Below are positions 20,519-31,957 of a stretch of 64,000 nt of DNA, piece after piece. The notes below the pieces were generated by a model that saw only the letters and a list, made by a program, of their open reading frames with translations, was not told where the DNA came from and ran no database searches. The stretch's first letter is position 1, and every line of letters starts with the position of its first letter. A program made the position numbers and the translations under genes. The DNA comes from Prionace glauca (taxonomy: Eukaryota; Chordata; Chondrichthyes; Carcharhiniformes; Carcharhinidae): positions 49,806,469-49,870,468 of the forward strand of contig CM075760.1 of the NCBI GenBank assembly GCA_037974335.1, read 5' to 3'.

Positions 20519-21720
20519 AACATAAGAAATAGGAGCAGGAGTAGGCCATCTAGCCCCTCGAGCCTGCCCCGCCATTCAATAAGATCATGGCTGATCTGTC
20601 GTGGCTCAGTTCCACCTTCCCGCCCTCTCCCCATAACCCTTAATCCCCTTTCTTATCAAAAACCCATCAACCCGCGTCTTAAAAATATTTAGCGAGGCAG
20701 CCTCCACCACTTCAACGGGCAGAGAATTCCAGAGATTCACCACCCTTTGAGTGAAGAAGTTCCTCCTCAACTCCGTTCTAAACTGCCTCCCCTTTATCTT
20801 GAGGCTGTGCCCCCTAGTCCTACTGTCCTTTCTGAGCAGGAAGAGTCTCTCCACCTCTATCCTGTCCATCCCATTCATCATCTTATATGTCTCAATGAGA
20901 TCTCCCCTCATTCTTCTAAACTCTAACGAGTACAAGCCTAGTTTATTCAGCCTCTCCTCATAGCTCAACCCCCTCAACTCTGGCATCAGCCTAGTAAACC
21001 TCCTCTGCACTCCCTCCAAGGCCAAAATATCCTTGCGTAAGTGCGGCGACCATAACTGCACACAGTACTCCAGCTGCGGCCTCACCAATGCCCTATACAG
21101 CTGCAGCAAGACCTCTCTACTTTTATATTCAATCCCCCTCGCTATGAAGGCCAGCATCCCATTCGCCTTCCTGACCACCTGCTGCACCTGCAGGCTGGGT
21201 TTTTGCGACTCATGCACAAGGACCCCGAGGTCCCTCTGCACCGTCGCCTGCTGCAGTTTTTCGTCACATAAGTAATAGTCCTTCTACCATTATTCCTACC
21301 AAAGTGGACCACCTCGCATTTGCCAACATTAAATTCCATTTGCCAGTTCCTGGCCCATTCGCCCAGCCTATCTAGATCCTTCTGCAGAGTCTCCACACCC
21401 TCCGCGCAATTTGCCGTTCCACCAATCTTGGTGTCATCAGCAAATTTCAACACCATATTTCGACATTGATATAGATGATCTGGTTTCCTCCTCCAGATCA
21501 TCTATATCAATGATAAATAGCTGAGGCCCCAGCACCGACCCCTGGGGCACTCCACTAATCACCAACCGCCAATCCGAATAGCACCCATTGACCCCCACTC
21601 TCTGCCTCCTATTTAACAGCCAATCCTCTACCCACGCTAACATCCTACTCCCAACTCCATGCCCCCTTAACTTCTGCAATAACCTCTTATGAGGTACCTT
21701 GTCAAACGTCTTCTGAAAAT
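20519..21720 (-). mobile_element. CR1 family A, truncated antisense copy
   Basis: From the 3' tail (AACATAAGAAATAGGAGC) at 20519 the element reads back through the 3' UTR, the ORF2 C-terminus (open for 211 codons, 20606-21241), the FADD region ([10 protein letters not shown]) and [15 protein letters not shown], to [15 protein letters not shown]. Frames shift at least twice. A 19-bp perfect inverted repeat with a 9-nt loop at 21465-21511 replaces normal sequence at the YIDDLEE codons. Upstream it is joined to a different LINE. Confidence 0.88.
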
Positions 21721-21985
21721 GTCTTTTAGAAAATGTCTTTAATGCCTTTTGGAGGTCCATGTTCACCAGATTAATAGCATTATCCTCAACACTGGTGTCT
21801 GTAACCTCATCAAAAAACATAAGCAGGTTAGTTCCCTTAACAACTCCATGCTGGCTTTCCTTATTAACCCACATTTACTCAGGTGACTATTAAATTTCTC
21901 CTCAATTATTATTTCAGGAATTTTCCCTATCACCAAGATTGAACTGACTGACCTACAGTTTCTGGAATGATCTTCACACCAGTTA
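21721..21985 (-). mobile_element. Second LINE piece joined to the family-A copy
   Basis: The minus-strand translation includes SQFNLGD-like codons, [20 protein letters not shown] and a decayed [18 protein letters not shown]...[11 protein letters not shown]. This is the same RT region (fingers to palm) from another CR1 subfamily. The family-A copy begins where this one reaches the same protein position. Confidence 0.7.
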
Positions 21986-22135
21986 TTGACCACCCACTTA
22001 ACCTGCACATCTTTAGACTGTGGGAGGAAATATGGGAAGAACATGCAACCTCCACACAATCACCCGAGACTGGAATCGAACCCGAGTCCCTGACGTCGTG
22101 TTGCAGTACTGCTAACCACTATGCCAGCTCAAAAA
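21986..22135 (-). mobile_element. SINE S1/S3 head fragment
   Basis: Antisense tRNA-like head with box B (GGGTTCGATTCCAGTC in reverse complement) and GCACTGCAACACG, preceded by the ACTGTGGGAGGAAAT module. Truncated. Confidence 0.7.
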
Positions 22136-22439
22136 TCTGAAATCATTCCCGACAGACAGAACATACAAACCTTTGACCTTTCACATTCAAAAGCAGATGG
22201 TACTTAAATTCTAAAGAAAAAATGGCTGCCAGATATGATGTGATCTTCGGTTTGAATTTTACAATTGTCTTATTCTGTAAATAGAGATTACAAAACAAAA
22301 CTCACTGTTAATCCAGGACAGAAAGTCAGAAGAGACAAACATTTCTCTTGGGGTTGGGTTTTCTGTGTGTAAATCCTCCCCTCTAACTCCCTGTAAAAGG
22401 AGTTTCCAAAGTCCATCCCTGTCAGTCCAGGATAGACAT

Positions 22440-22860
22440 GCTCAACATTCTCTCCTCCTGCTGGCAGGGAACACCGCGCATGCGCACCGCTGCCCGAACC
22501 CAGGTCTGTTACCGAGGAACCGGCGCGGAGCAGCTACTGCCTCAGAGATACAAATGCGGTGACCCTTAGCACCCTATGCTGCTTGCAGAGCCATTACGGG
22601 TGCCTATGAAGCTTCCCCATCCACCCACCAGCTCCATCTCTCCGGCCACGCCGCAAACTCACCGTCTGCGAATCGGCCAAAGCTCATCCACACTGCGCAT
22701 GTTTCCCATGCTGTGATTGACGGCAGCTCCCGACCAATAGGAAGAGGGGGCGGGGCTGAAGGCCCGAGGTCGCGTGTGTGGTCCTCCAACCAATCAGAGT
22801 GAATGAGAGGCGGGGCTGAGCCCGGATCTCCCTCATTGGCTGAAACTCTGCATCATTGTG
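22440..22860 (-). promoter_or_regulatory. CpG promoter region, probably of the 12-finger gene
   Basis: A CpG-rich block with an NRF1-type GCGCATGCGCAC at about 22478, two CCAAT boxes (CCAATAG near 22734 and CCAATCAGAG near 22789), and two GC boxes (GGGGGCGGGGC near 22746 and GAGGCGGGGC near 22807). These are typical of TATA-less housekeeping-type promoters. The nearest coding exon in a sensible direction is the minus-strand zinc-finger gene 2.5 kb away. That assignment, and the strand, are inference. Confidence 0.6.
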
Positions 22861-23005
22861 ACAGCTGCTTTGTATCAAACTCCAGGAGAAAAACTGGACC
22901 TTTCTGTTTGTGACTTTAAACAGATGGAGCCCAGTGGATGTGGAACAAACAGACCAACATTTGTCACTGAGATGTGGGAACATGAAACAATTCACAAACA
23001 GCATA

Positions 23006-25566
23006 GGGTCGAAAACTTTGCTGGGTGTATTCTATAGGCCGCCCAATACTGACAGGGAAGTTGAAGTGCAGATAGGGAACCAGATTCTGGAGAAATGTAT
23101 TAAAAACAGAGTGGTCGTGATGGGAGACTTCAATTTCCCAAACATCGACTGGAATATCCCTAGAGTAAGGGGTTCGGCTGGAGAGGAGTTTGTTAGGTGT
23201 GTTCAGGAAGGTTTCCTGACACAGTATGTGGACAAGCCTACGAGGGGTGAGGCAGTACTTGACCTGGTACTGGCGAATGAACCAGGGCAGGTGATGGATC
23301 TCTCGGTAGGAGAGCATCTTGGGAATGGAGATCATAATTCTATCTCCTTCACAATTGCATTGGAACGAGATAGGATCAGACAGGCTAGGAAGGTGTTTGT
23401 CTGGAGTAAGGGGAGATACGAAGAAGTCAGGAAGTTACTTGGACAAATAAACTGGAAGGAGGCATTCTTAGGGAAGAGTACCGAAGGAAGGTGGCGGATA
23501 TTCAAGGAATGTTTGTCTAGCGCTCTGCATGACAATGTTCCGATAAGGCAAGGGGGTTTTGGTAGGTCGCGGGAACCGTGGTGCACGAAGGCTGTGTTGA
23601 ACCTAGTCAGGAGGAAAAGGAAGGTATACAAAAGGTTCAGGGAACTAGGAGAGGTTAAGGATCTTGAAGAATATAAGGACTGTAGAAAGGAGGTTAAAAG
23701 GGAAATTAGGAGAGCCAGAAGGGGTCATGAGAAGACCTTGGCGGGTAAGATTAAAGAAAATCCCAAGGCCTTCTATAAGTATGTGAAAGGTAAAAGGGTG
23801 AGAAGGGAAAGGATAGGACCTATAAAAGATGAAGGGGGAAAGGTCTGTGTAGAACCAGAAGAAATGGCGGAGGTGCTTAATGAGTACTTTGCATCAGTAT
23901 TCACAGTGGAAGCTGATTTGGGAGATCTTGCTATGGACTTGCAGCAGGTGGAAAAGATTGAGTACGTGGACATTAAAGAGGAGGATGTGTTAGAACTTTT
24001 GAATTCTATCAAGGTAGATAAGTCGCCGGGACCAGATGGGATGTACCCCAGGATACTGTGGGAGGCCAGGGAAGTGATTGCAGAGCCCTTGGCGATGATC
24101 TTTGCGTCGGGAGAGGTTCCGGAAGATTGGAGGATTGCAGATGTAGTCCCTATTTTCAAGAAAGGGAACAGAGATAGCCCGGGAAATTACCGCCCGGTGA
24201 GTCTGACCTCAGTGGTTGGTAAGCTGATGGAGAGGCTTCTGAGGGACAAGATTTATGACCATTTGGAGAGGTTTGACATGATCAGGAATAGTCAGCATGG
24301 ATTTGTCAAGGGCAGGTCGTGCCTTACGAGCCTAGTTGAGTTCTTCGATAATGTGACTGAACACATTGACGAAGGAAGTGCCGTGGACGTAGTGTACATG
24401 GACTTCAGCAAGGCTTTTGATAAGGTCCCCCATGCAAGACTTCTTGAGAAGGTGAGAGGGCATGTGATCCAAGGGCCTTTGGCCTTGTGGATCCAGAACT
24501 GGCTTGCCTGCAGAAGGCAGAGAGTGGTTGTGGATGGGTCTTTTTCGGAATGGAGGTCAGTCACCAGTGGGGTGCCCCAGGGATCTGTTCTGGGACCCTT
24601 GTTGTTTGTCATTTTCATAAATGACCTGGATGAGGAAGTGGAGGGATGGGTTAGCAAGTTCGCTGATGACACGAAGGTCGGCGGTGTTGTGGATGGTCTG
24701 GAAGGATGTCAAAAGTTGCAGCAGGACATAGATAGGATGCAGGAATGGGCGGAGAAGTGGCAGATGGACTTCAACGCGGATAAATGTGTAGTAGTCCATT
24801 TCGGCAGAACCAACGGGATGAAGGAGTACACTATTAAGGGCAGGGGTCTTAGTAGCGTTGAAGAGCAGAAGGATCTCGGGGTCCGGGTTCACAGGACTCT
24901 TAAATCGGCCTCGCAGGTGGAGGAGGTGGTCAAGAAGGCGTATGGTGTACTGGCCTTCATTAATCGAGGGATTGAGTTTAGGAGTCGGGAGGTAATGCTG
25001 CAACTTTACAGGACCCTCGTCAGGCCTCATTTGGAGTACTGTGCGCAGTTCTGGTCGCCTCACTATAGGAAAGACGTAGAAGCTATTGAAAGGGTGCAGA
25101 GGAGATTTACAAGGATGTTGCCTGGACTGGGAGGCATGCCCTATGAAGATAGGTTGAGGGAGCTGGGACTCTTTTCCCTGGAGAGGCGAAGGTTGAGAGG
25201 CGACCTGATAGAAGTTTATAAAATGTTGAGAGGAATAGATAGGGTGGACTCTCAGAGGCTATTTCCCCGGGTTGAAATGGTCGCTACGAGAGGACACAGA
25301 TTTAAGGTGCGGGGAGGGAAGTACAGAGGTGATGTTAGGGGTAAGTTTTTCACTCAGAGGGTAGTGAGTGATTGGAATCGGCTGCCATCGTCGGTGGTGG
25401 AGGCGAACTCGCTGGGGTCTTTTGAAAGACTTCTGGATGAGTATATGGGGTTTAATGGGATTGGGGGTTATAGATAGGTCTATAGATTGGTGGGGTTGAT
25501 GCGATCGGTGCAGCTCGAGGGCCGAAGGGCCTGTTTGTGCTGTAATGTTCTATGTTCTATGTTCTA
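23006..25566 (+). mobile_element. CR1 family B, long 5'-truncated copy with intact ORF2 remainder
   Basis: The element starts inside the endonuclease (LLGVFYRPPN) and is open to the ORF2 stop at 25477. The reading frame, including a host-derived Met at 22910, is 855 codons. Motifs in order: VVVMGDFNFPNIDW and GDHNSISF of the endonuclease, the linker KIKENPKAFYKYVKG, SPGPDG at residues 372-377, [31 protein letters not shown], and catalytic FADD at 584-587. A C-terminal FTQRVVSDWNRLP region follows. The 3' UTR has CTCGAGGGCCGAAGGGCCTG and the heptamer tail TTCTATG. It lacks ORF1 and the N-terminal endonuclease, so it cannot move on its own. It inserted at the edge of the CpG promoter region. 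Confidence 0.93.
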
Positions 25567-25631
25567 ATTCAAGAACTAAAATAAAGGAATAACCGTGCAG
25601 ACAGGTTAAAACAAGGAAGAGAGTCCCTGGT

Positions 25632-25643
25632 TTCAATAAATGA
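25632..25643. repeat. Target-site duplication, left copy
   Basis: TTCAATAAATGA, matched exactly at 26196-26207 on the far side of the Penelope-like insertion. Confidence 0.85.
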
Positions 25644-26195
25644 TTTATTTGATAATATTCTCACAAGCTTTCGAGGGGGCTGCCTCTTCGTCAGGTGAAT
25701 GGAGAGTTCTGGCCTCAGACAGACAGAGCATACAAAGCACAGACAGTTGCTGATTAGAATGCGAATCCTTACACCTAACCTGCTGTTCAAGTCTTAAAGT
25801 GGCTGATAATGTGAGTGGAAGGAGCACTGATCACAGTTTAAAGAGATGTGTATTGTCTCCAGACAGTACAGTAAGTGAGGTTTTGCAAACCCAGGCAAGT
25901 CACGGGGGTTACAGATAGTGCGACATGAACCCAAGATCCCTGTTGAGACCGTCCTCATGTGTGCGGAACTTGGCTTTCAGTCTCTGTTCAGCGACTCTGC
26001 GCTGTCGTGTGTCATGACTGTGTGTGCTTTGTATGCTCTGTCTGTCTGAGGCCAGAACTCTCCATTCACCTGACGAAGAGGCTGCCCCCTCGAAAGCTTG
26101 TGAGAATATTATCAAATAAATCGGTTGGACTAAAACCTGGTGTTGTCAGACTTTTTACTGTGTTTACGCCAGTCCAACGCCGGCAAACCCACATC
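25644..26195 (-). mobile_element. Penelope-like retroelement insertion with inverted terminal copy
   Basis: A short insertion flanked by a 12-bp target duplication. The middle part encodes on the minus strand the end of an ORF, RRVAEQRLKAKFRTHEDGLN followed by RDLGFMSHYL and a stop at 25909. This resembles the tail of the GIY-YIG endonuclease of Penelope-like elements. The 3' region (25644-25740) reappears as an inverted copy at 26024-26120, continued by an extra 75 bp (GTTGGACTAAAACCTGGTG...CCAACGCCGGC) that the left arm lacks. Inverted partial copies and target duplications are known for this class. No RT is present, so it is non-autonomous. The class assignment is from memory of family ends and is moderately secure. 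Confidence 0.7.
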
Positions 26196-26207
26196 TTCAA
26201 TAAATGA
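26196..26207. repeat. Target-site duplication, right copy
   Basis: TTCAATAAATGA, identical to 25632-25643. Confidence 0.85.
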
Positions 26208-26465
26208 ACCGACAGCAGATTTAGGACAGGTTAGAGAGAAGTCAGAAACGAGTGAATTCAAAGACAGTCTCTTTGGGTGGCAGGGGAGGGAGAAGGGGAT
26301 GTATGAATTCAAAGTGGCTAAAAGGTGCAAGTTTTCTACAGTGGACAACCACATTAAAATCTAACAGAGGCGGGTGTGAAATGGTGTGAGCTGGGAAGAG
26401 CTTGATCAGTTTATTGCACCAGGGAGTCTTAAAATCAGAGTGATTTGTGTTTCACAAATGATTTT

Positions 26466-26755
26466 GGATGGCACGGTGGCACAGTAGTTAGTACTGCTGC
26501 TCACAGCACCAGGGACCTGGGTTCCATTCTTGGCTTAGGTCACTATCTGTGTAGAGTCTGCACGTTCTCCCCATACCTCTGTGGGTTTCCTCTGGATGCT
26601 CTGGTTTCCTTGTGCTGGTTAGGTGCATTGGTTATGCTAAATTCTCCTTCAGTGTACCTGAATAGGTGCCAGAGTGTGGCAGCTAGTTAATTTTCACAGT
26701 AACTTCATCGTAGTGCTAATGTAAGCCTACTTGTGACACTAATAAAAAACAACTT
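26466..26755 (+). mobile_element. tRNA-derived SINE (type S1), nearly complete
   Basis: Starts GATGGCACGGTGGCACAGTAG with a tRNA-like box A, then TGGGTTCCATTC (box B). The body has TCTGCACGTTCTCCCC and GGTTAGGTGCATTGG, and the end is CTTCATCGTAGTGC...AATAAAAAAC. It is the clearest plus-strand S1 copy with 45262-45552. Confidence 0.82.
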
Positions 26756-26954
26756 TAAAACTAATAGTCCTGCTGGATAGTCACATGAGAAAGTCTTATC
26801 TAACACCTCAAGTGCACAAAACAAAGAATGATCCCAAATGTAAGGAACTGTCCAATCATTTGTAAATATATTTTATATGTTGACATTTCAACAGTCAGCT
26901 TCCATCACACTGAAGTCAATGGAAGGTGAGAAATGGTTCAAGATTCTATATAGA

Positions 26955-27325
26955 AATGTAACTTGATGTGTTCAAGATTATGAAGGGCATGGACAGGGCG
27001 CATAGGGAGCAGCTGTTCCCCTTAGATGAACAGTCAGTTACATGGGGACACAAGATAAAAGTGGAGGGGTTGGAAGATTTGAGGAAAAACTTTACCCAGG
27101 GGGTGGTGACGGTCTGGAATGCACTGCCTGGGAGGGTGGTGGAGGCAGGATGCCTCATATTCCTTCCAAAAGTACCTGGATGAATACTTGGCACGCCAGA
27201 ACATTCATAACACGGGCCAAGTGCTGGCAAGTGGGATTGGGTGAGCAGGTCAGGGCCTTTCACGCATTAGTGCAGACTTGATAGGCCAAAGGACCTCTTC
27301 TGCACTATAGTAATCTGTGATTCTG
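26955..27325 (+). mobile_element. CR1-clade 3' end, other subfamily
   Basis: Decayed C-terminal ORF2 (MFKIMKGMDRAHREQLFPLDE, then NFTQGVVTVWNALPGRVVE) and a 3' UTR ending GGACCTCTTCTGCACTATAGTAATCTGTGATTCTG. Confidence 0.75.
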
Positions 27326-27614
27326 TTACCATTACCTTACATTTGGTAGATTCAGAAATGTTATATTAACATTTTAAAACCTAAACCTGCCATTTTACTC
27401 AGTCAGGAACAGATCCCAGTTTTACACCAATCTGATTTGACAGCCAGTTTCCATTATTCACTGTTGTTCACCCTGACTCTAAACACATTGTAAAGGAGTT
27501 TCTGTTCCATGTCTAGAACCTCAGAGTCACAGAAGAGAGCGGCTGCGACACATTTCTCACACACCTCAGGATTAACCCACAGGGGTGTTTGCTGTCAATG
27601 AAAAGAGATGAGAT

Positions 27615-27722
27615 AAAGTGGGGTGTGGGCCCACTTGTGTTTCAGGAGGGAGGGGGAGGATGAACAAATTAATCCCTTCCTACAGTCTCCACATTTCCAT
27701 GGTTCCCCCCAGCTTGACTGTG
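27615..27722 (-). pseudogene. Zinc-finger exon scrap
   Basis: The minus strand encodes one decayed finger, WGEPWKCGDCRKGLICSSS, then LLKHKWAHT. It matches the start of the pseudogene at 28590-29246, so it is a second partial copy of the same exon. Confidence 0.7.
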
Positions 27723-28025
27723 CTCTTATCTTGTGTCCCCTCATAACTGACTGTTTAACTAGGGGGAACAGCTGCTCCCTGTCCATGTCCCTCATTTCTT
27801 CAGCCAGAGAATGGTGGATCTATGGATCTCTTTGCCGTAGAAGGCTTTGGGTGCCACGTAATTTAGTGCCTTTAAGACAGAGATGGATAGGTTGATTAAT
27901 AAGAGGATCAGGGGTTATGGGGAATAGCCAGGAGAATGGGGATTAGAAAAGTATCAGCCATGATTGAATGGCGGAGCAGACTCAATGGGCCGAGTGGCCT
28001 AATCCTACTCCTATATCTTATGGTC
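27723..28025. mobile_element. CR1-clade 3' end with 5' inversion
   Basis: The interval 27723-27795 is antisense (MRDMDREQLFPLVKQSVMRGHK on the minus strand). The interval 27796-28025 is the sense continuation and 3' UTR, ending GGCCTAATCCTACTCCTATATCTTATGG. The two halves are adjacent parts of one element in opposite orientation, as in an inverted 5' end. Confidence 0.65.
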
Positions 28026-28062
28026 TGATGGAAAGACCAAAGTGCTGTTTGTCCCTCTCAGT

Positions 28063-28160
28063 GTGACCCTGGAGGACTGTGTCCAGGCTGAAGTTCTCTT
28101 CCTGCCGTATGATCCTCCCCTCGATGCCCTTTCTGAGTTCCAACCAGGTAATGTCAAACA
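28063..28160 (+). other. Exon-like segment A, unknown origin
   Basis: Open in the frame VTLEDCVQAEVLFLPYDPP and preceded by a pyrimidine stretch CTGTTTGTCCCTCTCAG. It is closely related to segment B at 36528-36625. The downstream 100 bp, including TCAGGTGGGAAAGA and AACTGTCAGAATGAA, is also shared. Both copies lie just 3' of a minus-strand zinc-finger array. The product is unrecognised; see findings. Confidence 0.45.
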
Positions 28161-28589
28161 TTCAGGTGGGAAAGACAAAAATACACAACAACTTTAAACA
28201 AAGCTCAGTTACTTGACAGTCTCTGTTCCAGTTATAGGGATTATTAATATCAGAGGAACAAATTCCAACTGTCAGAATGAATATGGTTCAGTCCTGGATG
28301 TGAGTAACAGCAGTATTTACAGCAGAATCCCTGACTAAGTGACAAAGAAGTTTCATGAGTCCTCAGACTTGTGTTGAGGTGACGATGGAGGACACAGTGA
28401 AGGGGGGGAGCCCTTCAAAACTAACCTACGTTAGAGAAATTATAAACATTCATCAAACCATATCTCCCACATCGCTGGTTTATTTGACTTTTAACCCACA
28501 ATATAAACTCTACAACTGTGCTAGGGCTTATTAACATCAGCAGAAACAAGTGCCAATGAGAATGGTTCAGTCCTGCATGTGATTTACAG

Positions 28590-29246
<657 letters not shown>

Positions 29247-29537
29247 CAAATTACAATAATATTCAGATTACAATAATTTAGGCAATAGCGTCAGATACTG
29301 CTGCGAGATTTGTTTGAGTTTTTTGCCTCCCACCACTCAGCTTCTGAAGTCCTGTGAAAAAAATGTCCAATGTTAAAGATTGATGAAAGACAAATATTTT
29401 TCTTGGTTTGGGTTTAGTATTGTGTAAATCCTCCCCCTCTAAGCCCATTTGAAAGGAGTTTCCAAAATCCATCACAGTGAGTCCAGGCTAGAAACTCACA
29501 ACATTCCCTCATGGGCACAGTGACAATCATTAACTGA

Positions 29538-29652
29538 AAAACATAAGAGCAAGGAGCAGGGGTCAGTAATTCAGCCCCTCAAGCCAGCTCCACCATTCAA
29601 TCTGATCATGGGTGATCTCACCTCTGTCTCAAGTCCACTTGGGAATGTCCAC
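29538..29652 (-). mobile_element. CR1-clade 3' UTR fragment
   Basis: Antisense tail AACATAAGAGCAAGGAGCAGG and CTCCACCATTCAATCTGATCATGG; an older subfamily next to the family-A tail at 29654. Confidence 0.7.
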
Positions 29653-29653
29653 C

Positions 29654-31541
29654 TGAACATAAGAACATAAGAAATAGGAGCAGGAGTAGGCCATCTAGCC
29701 CTTCGAGCCTGCCCCGCCATTCAATTAGATCATGGCTGATCTGTCGTGGCTCAGTTCCACATTCCCGCCTTCTCCCCATAACCCTTAATCCCCTCTCTTA
29801 TCAAAAACCCATCAACACGCGTCTTAAAAATATTTAGCAAGGCAGTCTCCATCACTTCAACGGGCAGAGAATTCCAGAGATTCACCACCCTTTGAGTGAA
29901 GAAGTTCCTCCTCAACTCCGTTCTAAACCGCCTCCCCTTTACCTTGAGGCTGTGCCCCCTAGTCCTACTGTCTTTTTTAAGCGGGAAGAGTCTCTCCACT
30001 TCTATCCTATCCATCCCATTCATCATCTTATACGTCTCAATGAGATCTCCCCTCATTCTTCTAAACTCCAACGAGTACAAGCCTCGTTTATTCAGCCTCT
30101 CCTCATAGCTCAAGCCCTTCAACTCCGGTATCAGCCTAGTAAACCTCCTCTGCACTACCTCCAAGACCAAAATATCTTTGCGCAGGTGCGGCGCCCAAAA
30201 CTGCACACAGTACTCCAGCTGCGGCCTCACCAATGCCCTATACAGCTGCAGCAAGACCTCCCTACTTTAATATTCAATCCCCCTCACTATGAAGGCCAGC
30301 ATCCCATTCGCCTTCCTGACCACCTGCTGCACCTGCAAGCTGGGTTTTTGCGACTCATGCACAAGGACCCCGAGGTCCCTCTGCACCGTCGCCTGCTGCA
30401 GTTTTTCGCCCCGTAAGTAATAGTCCTTCCTACCATTCTTCCTACCAAAGTGGACCACCTCACACTTGCCAACATTAAATTCCATTTGCCATTTCCTGCC
30501 CATTCGCTCAGCCTACCTAGATCCTTCTGCAGACTCTCCACACCCTCCGCACAATTTGCCGTTCCCCCAATCTTGGTGTCATCAGCAAATTTCGACACCC
30601 TACACTCGGTTCCCTCCTCCAGATCATCTATATAAATGGTAAAAAGCTGAGGCCCCAGCACCGACCCCTGGGGCACTCCACTAGTCACCATCCGCCAATC
30701 CAAATAGCACCCGTTGATCCCCACTCTCTGCCTCCTATTTGACAACCAATCCTCTATCCATGCTAACACCCAACCCCCAACTCCATGTCCCTCGACCTTC
30801 TGCAATAACCTCTTGTGAGGTACTTTGTCAAACACCTTCTGAAAATCTAGAAAGATCACATCCACCGGCTCTCCTCTATCCACCGCCCTAGACACATCCT
30901 CATAGAACTCCAGTAAATTTGTCAGACACGACTTCCCCTTAATGAAACCATACTGCGTCTGCTCTATCAAGCAATTCCCTTCAAGATGCCTCGCAATTTC
31001 CTCCTTAATGACAGGTTCTAACATTTTACCTACCATAGACGTTAAACTAACCGGCCTATAATTCCCCGCCTTTTGCCTGGCAACCTTCTTAAACAACGGC
31101 GTAACTTAGCTGTTTTCCAATCATCCGGCACTTCCCTGGAATCCAGCAACGTCTGGAAAATAACCACCAAGGCATCCACTATCACCTCCGCCATTTCTTT
31201 CAGAACCCTCGGATGCATTCCATCCGGTCCTGGGGACTTGTCCACAATCAGCCCCTCCAGTCTGTCGAGCACCGCCTCTCTAGTAACAATAATGTCATTA
31301 AGATCCTCCAGTCCTACCACCTTTCCATCGCTAACACCCGGCAAATTATTCACGTCCTCCTCCGTGAAGACAGAAACAAAAAAGTTATTCAAGACCTTAG
31401 CCATATCCCCATCCCATACCACTAGGTCCCCTTTCTCATCCTCTAAAGGACCAACATTCACCCTAGCCAGCCTCTTCCTTTCTATATATTTATAAAAACT
31501 CTTGCTATCCTTTTTTATATTAAGCGCTAGCCCAGCTTCAA
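29654..31541 (-). mobile_element. CR1 family A, antisense host copy, 3' part
   Basis: Reads from the octamer tail at 29654 back through the 3' UTR, the C-terminal ORF2 (open 29751-30254), the RT ([30 protein letters not shown]) and the N-terminal RT (SPGPDGMHPRVLKE), to GLALNIKKDSKSFYKYI near 31500. It has a few frame breaks. It stops at about 31541, where the full-length plus-strand element begins; the missing upstream part continues at 35906-36345. Confidence 0.9.
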
Positions 31542-31957
31542 ATTAATTATCAGGGCCACACGGTGAAGCCTTTCACTGTTTGCTGAGCAGAGAGAGAGAG
31601 CTAAGAATTTACCTGTTAAAAACCTGTTTAAAATAAGTTTAAAGCACTTTGTTCTTTGTAGAACTGTTTAAAGCATTTATTTTATTGTCTTTACTGATAG
31701 TTTAGAACGAGTTGTGGACGAGCCTGCTTCTAATCAGCACTAGGTTTAAAAGGAGGCCTGGTGTAGGAAGCGGGCAGCGTCTGAGCGGGCAGTGGAGTGA
31801 GAGGGAAGCAGAGTGAGCTAATAGGGCTTAATATCAAAAAGGGCTTGAAGGAAAAAAGGACAGGTGAGTTCGTTTGAAAAAAAAACAAGGAAAAAAAAAA
31901 CTACTACAGCAAGAAACAAGGAAAAAATTTTTTTCACATAAAAAATTACAGTGAATA

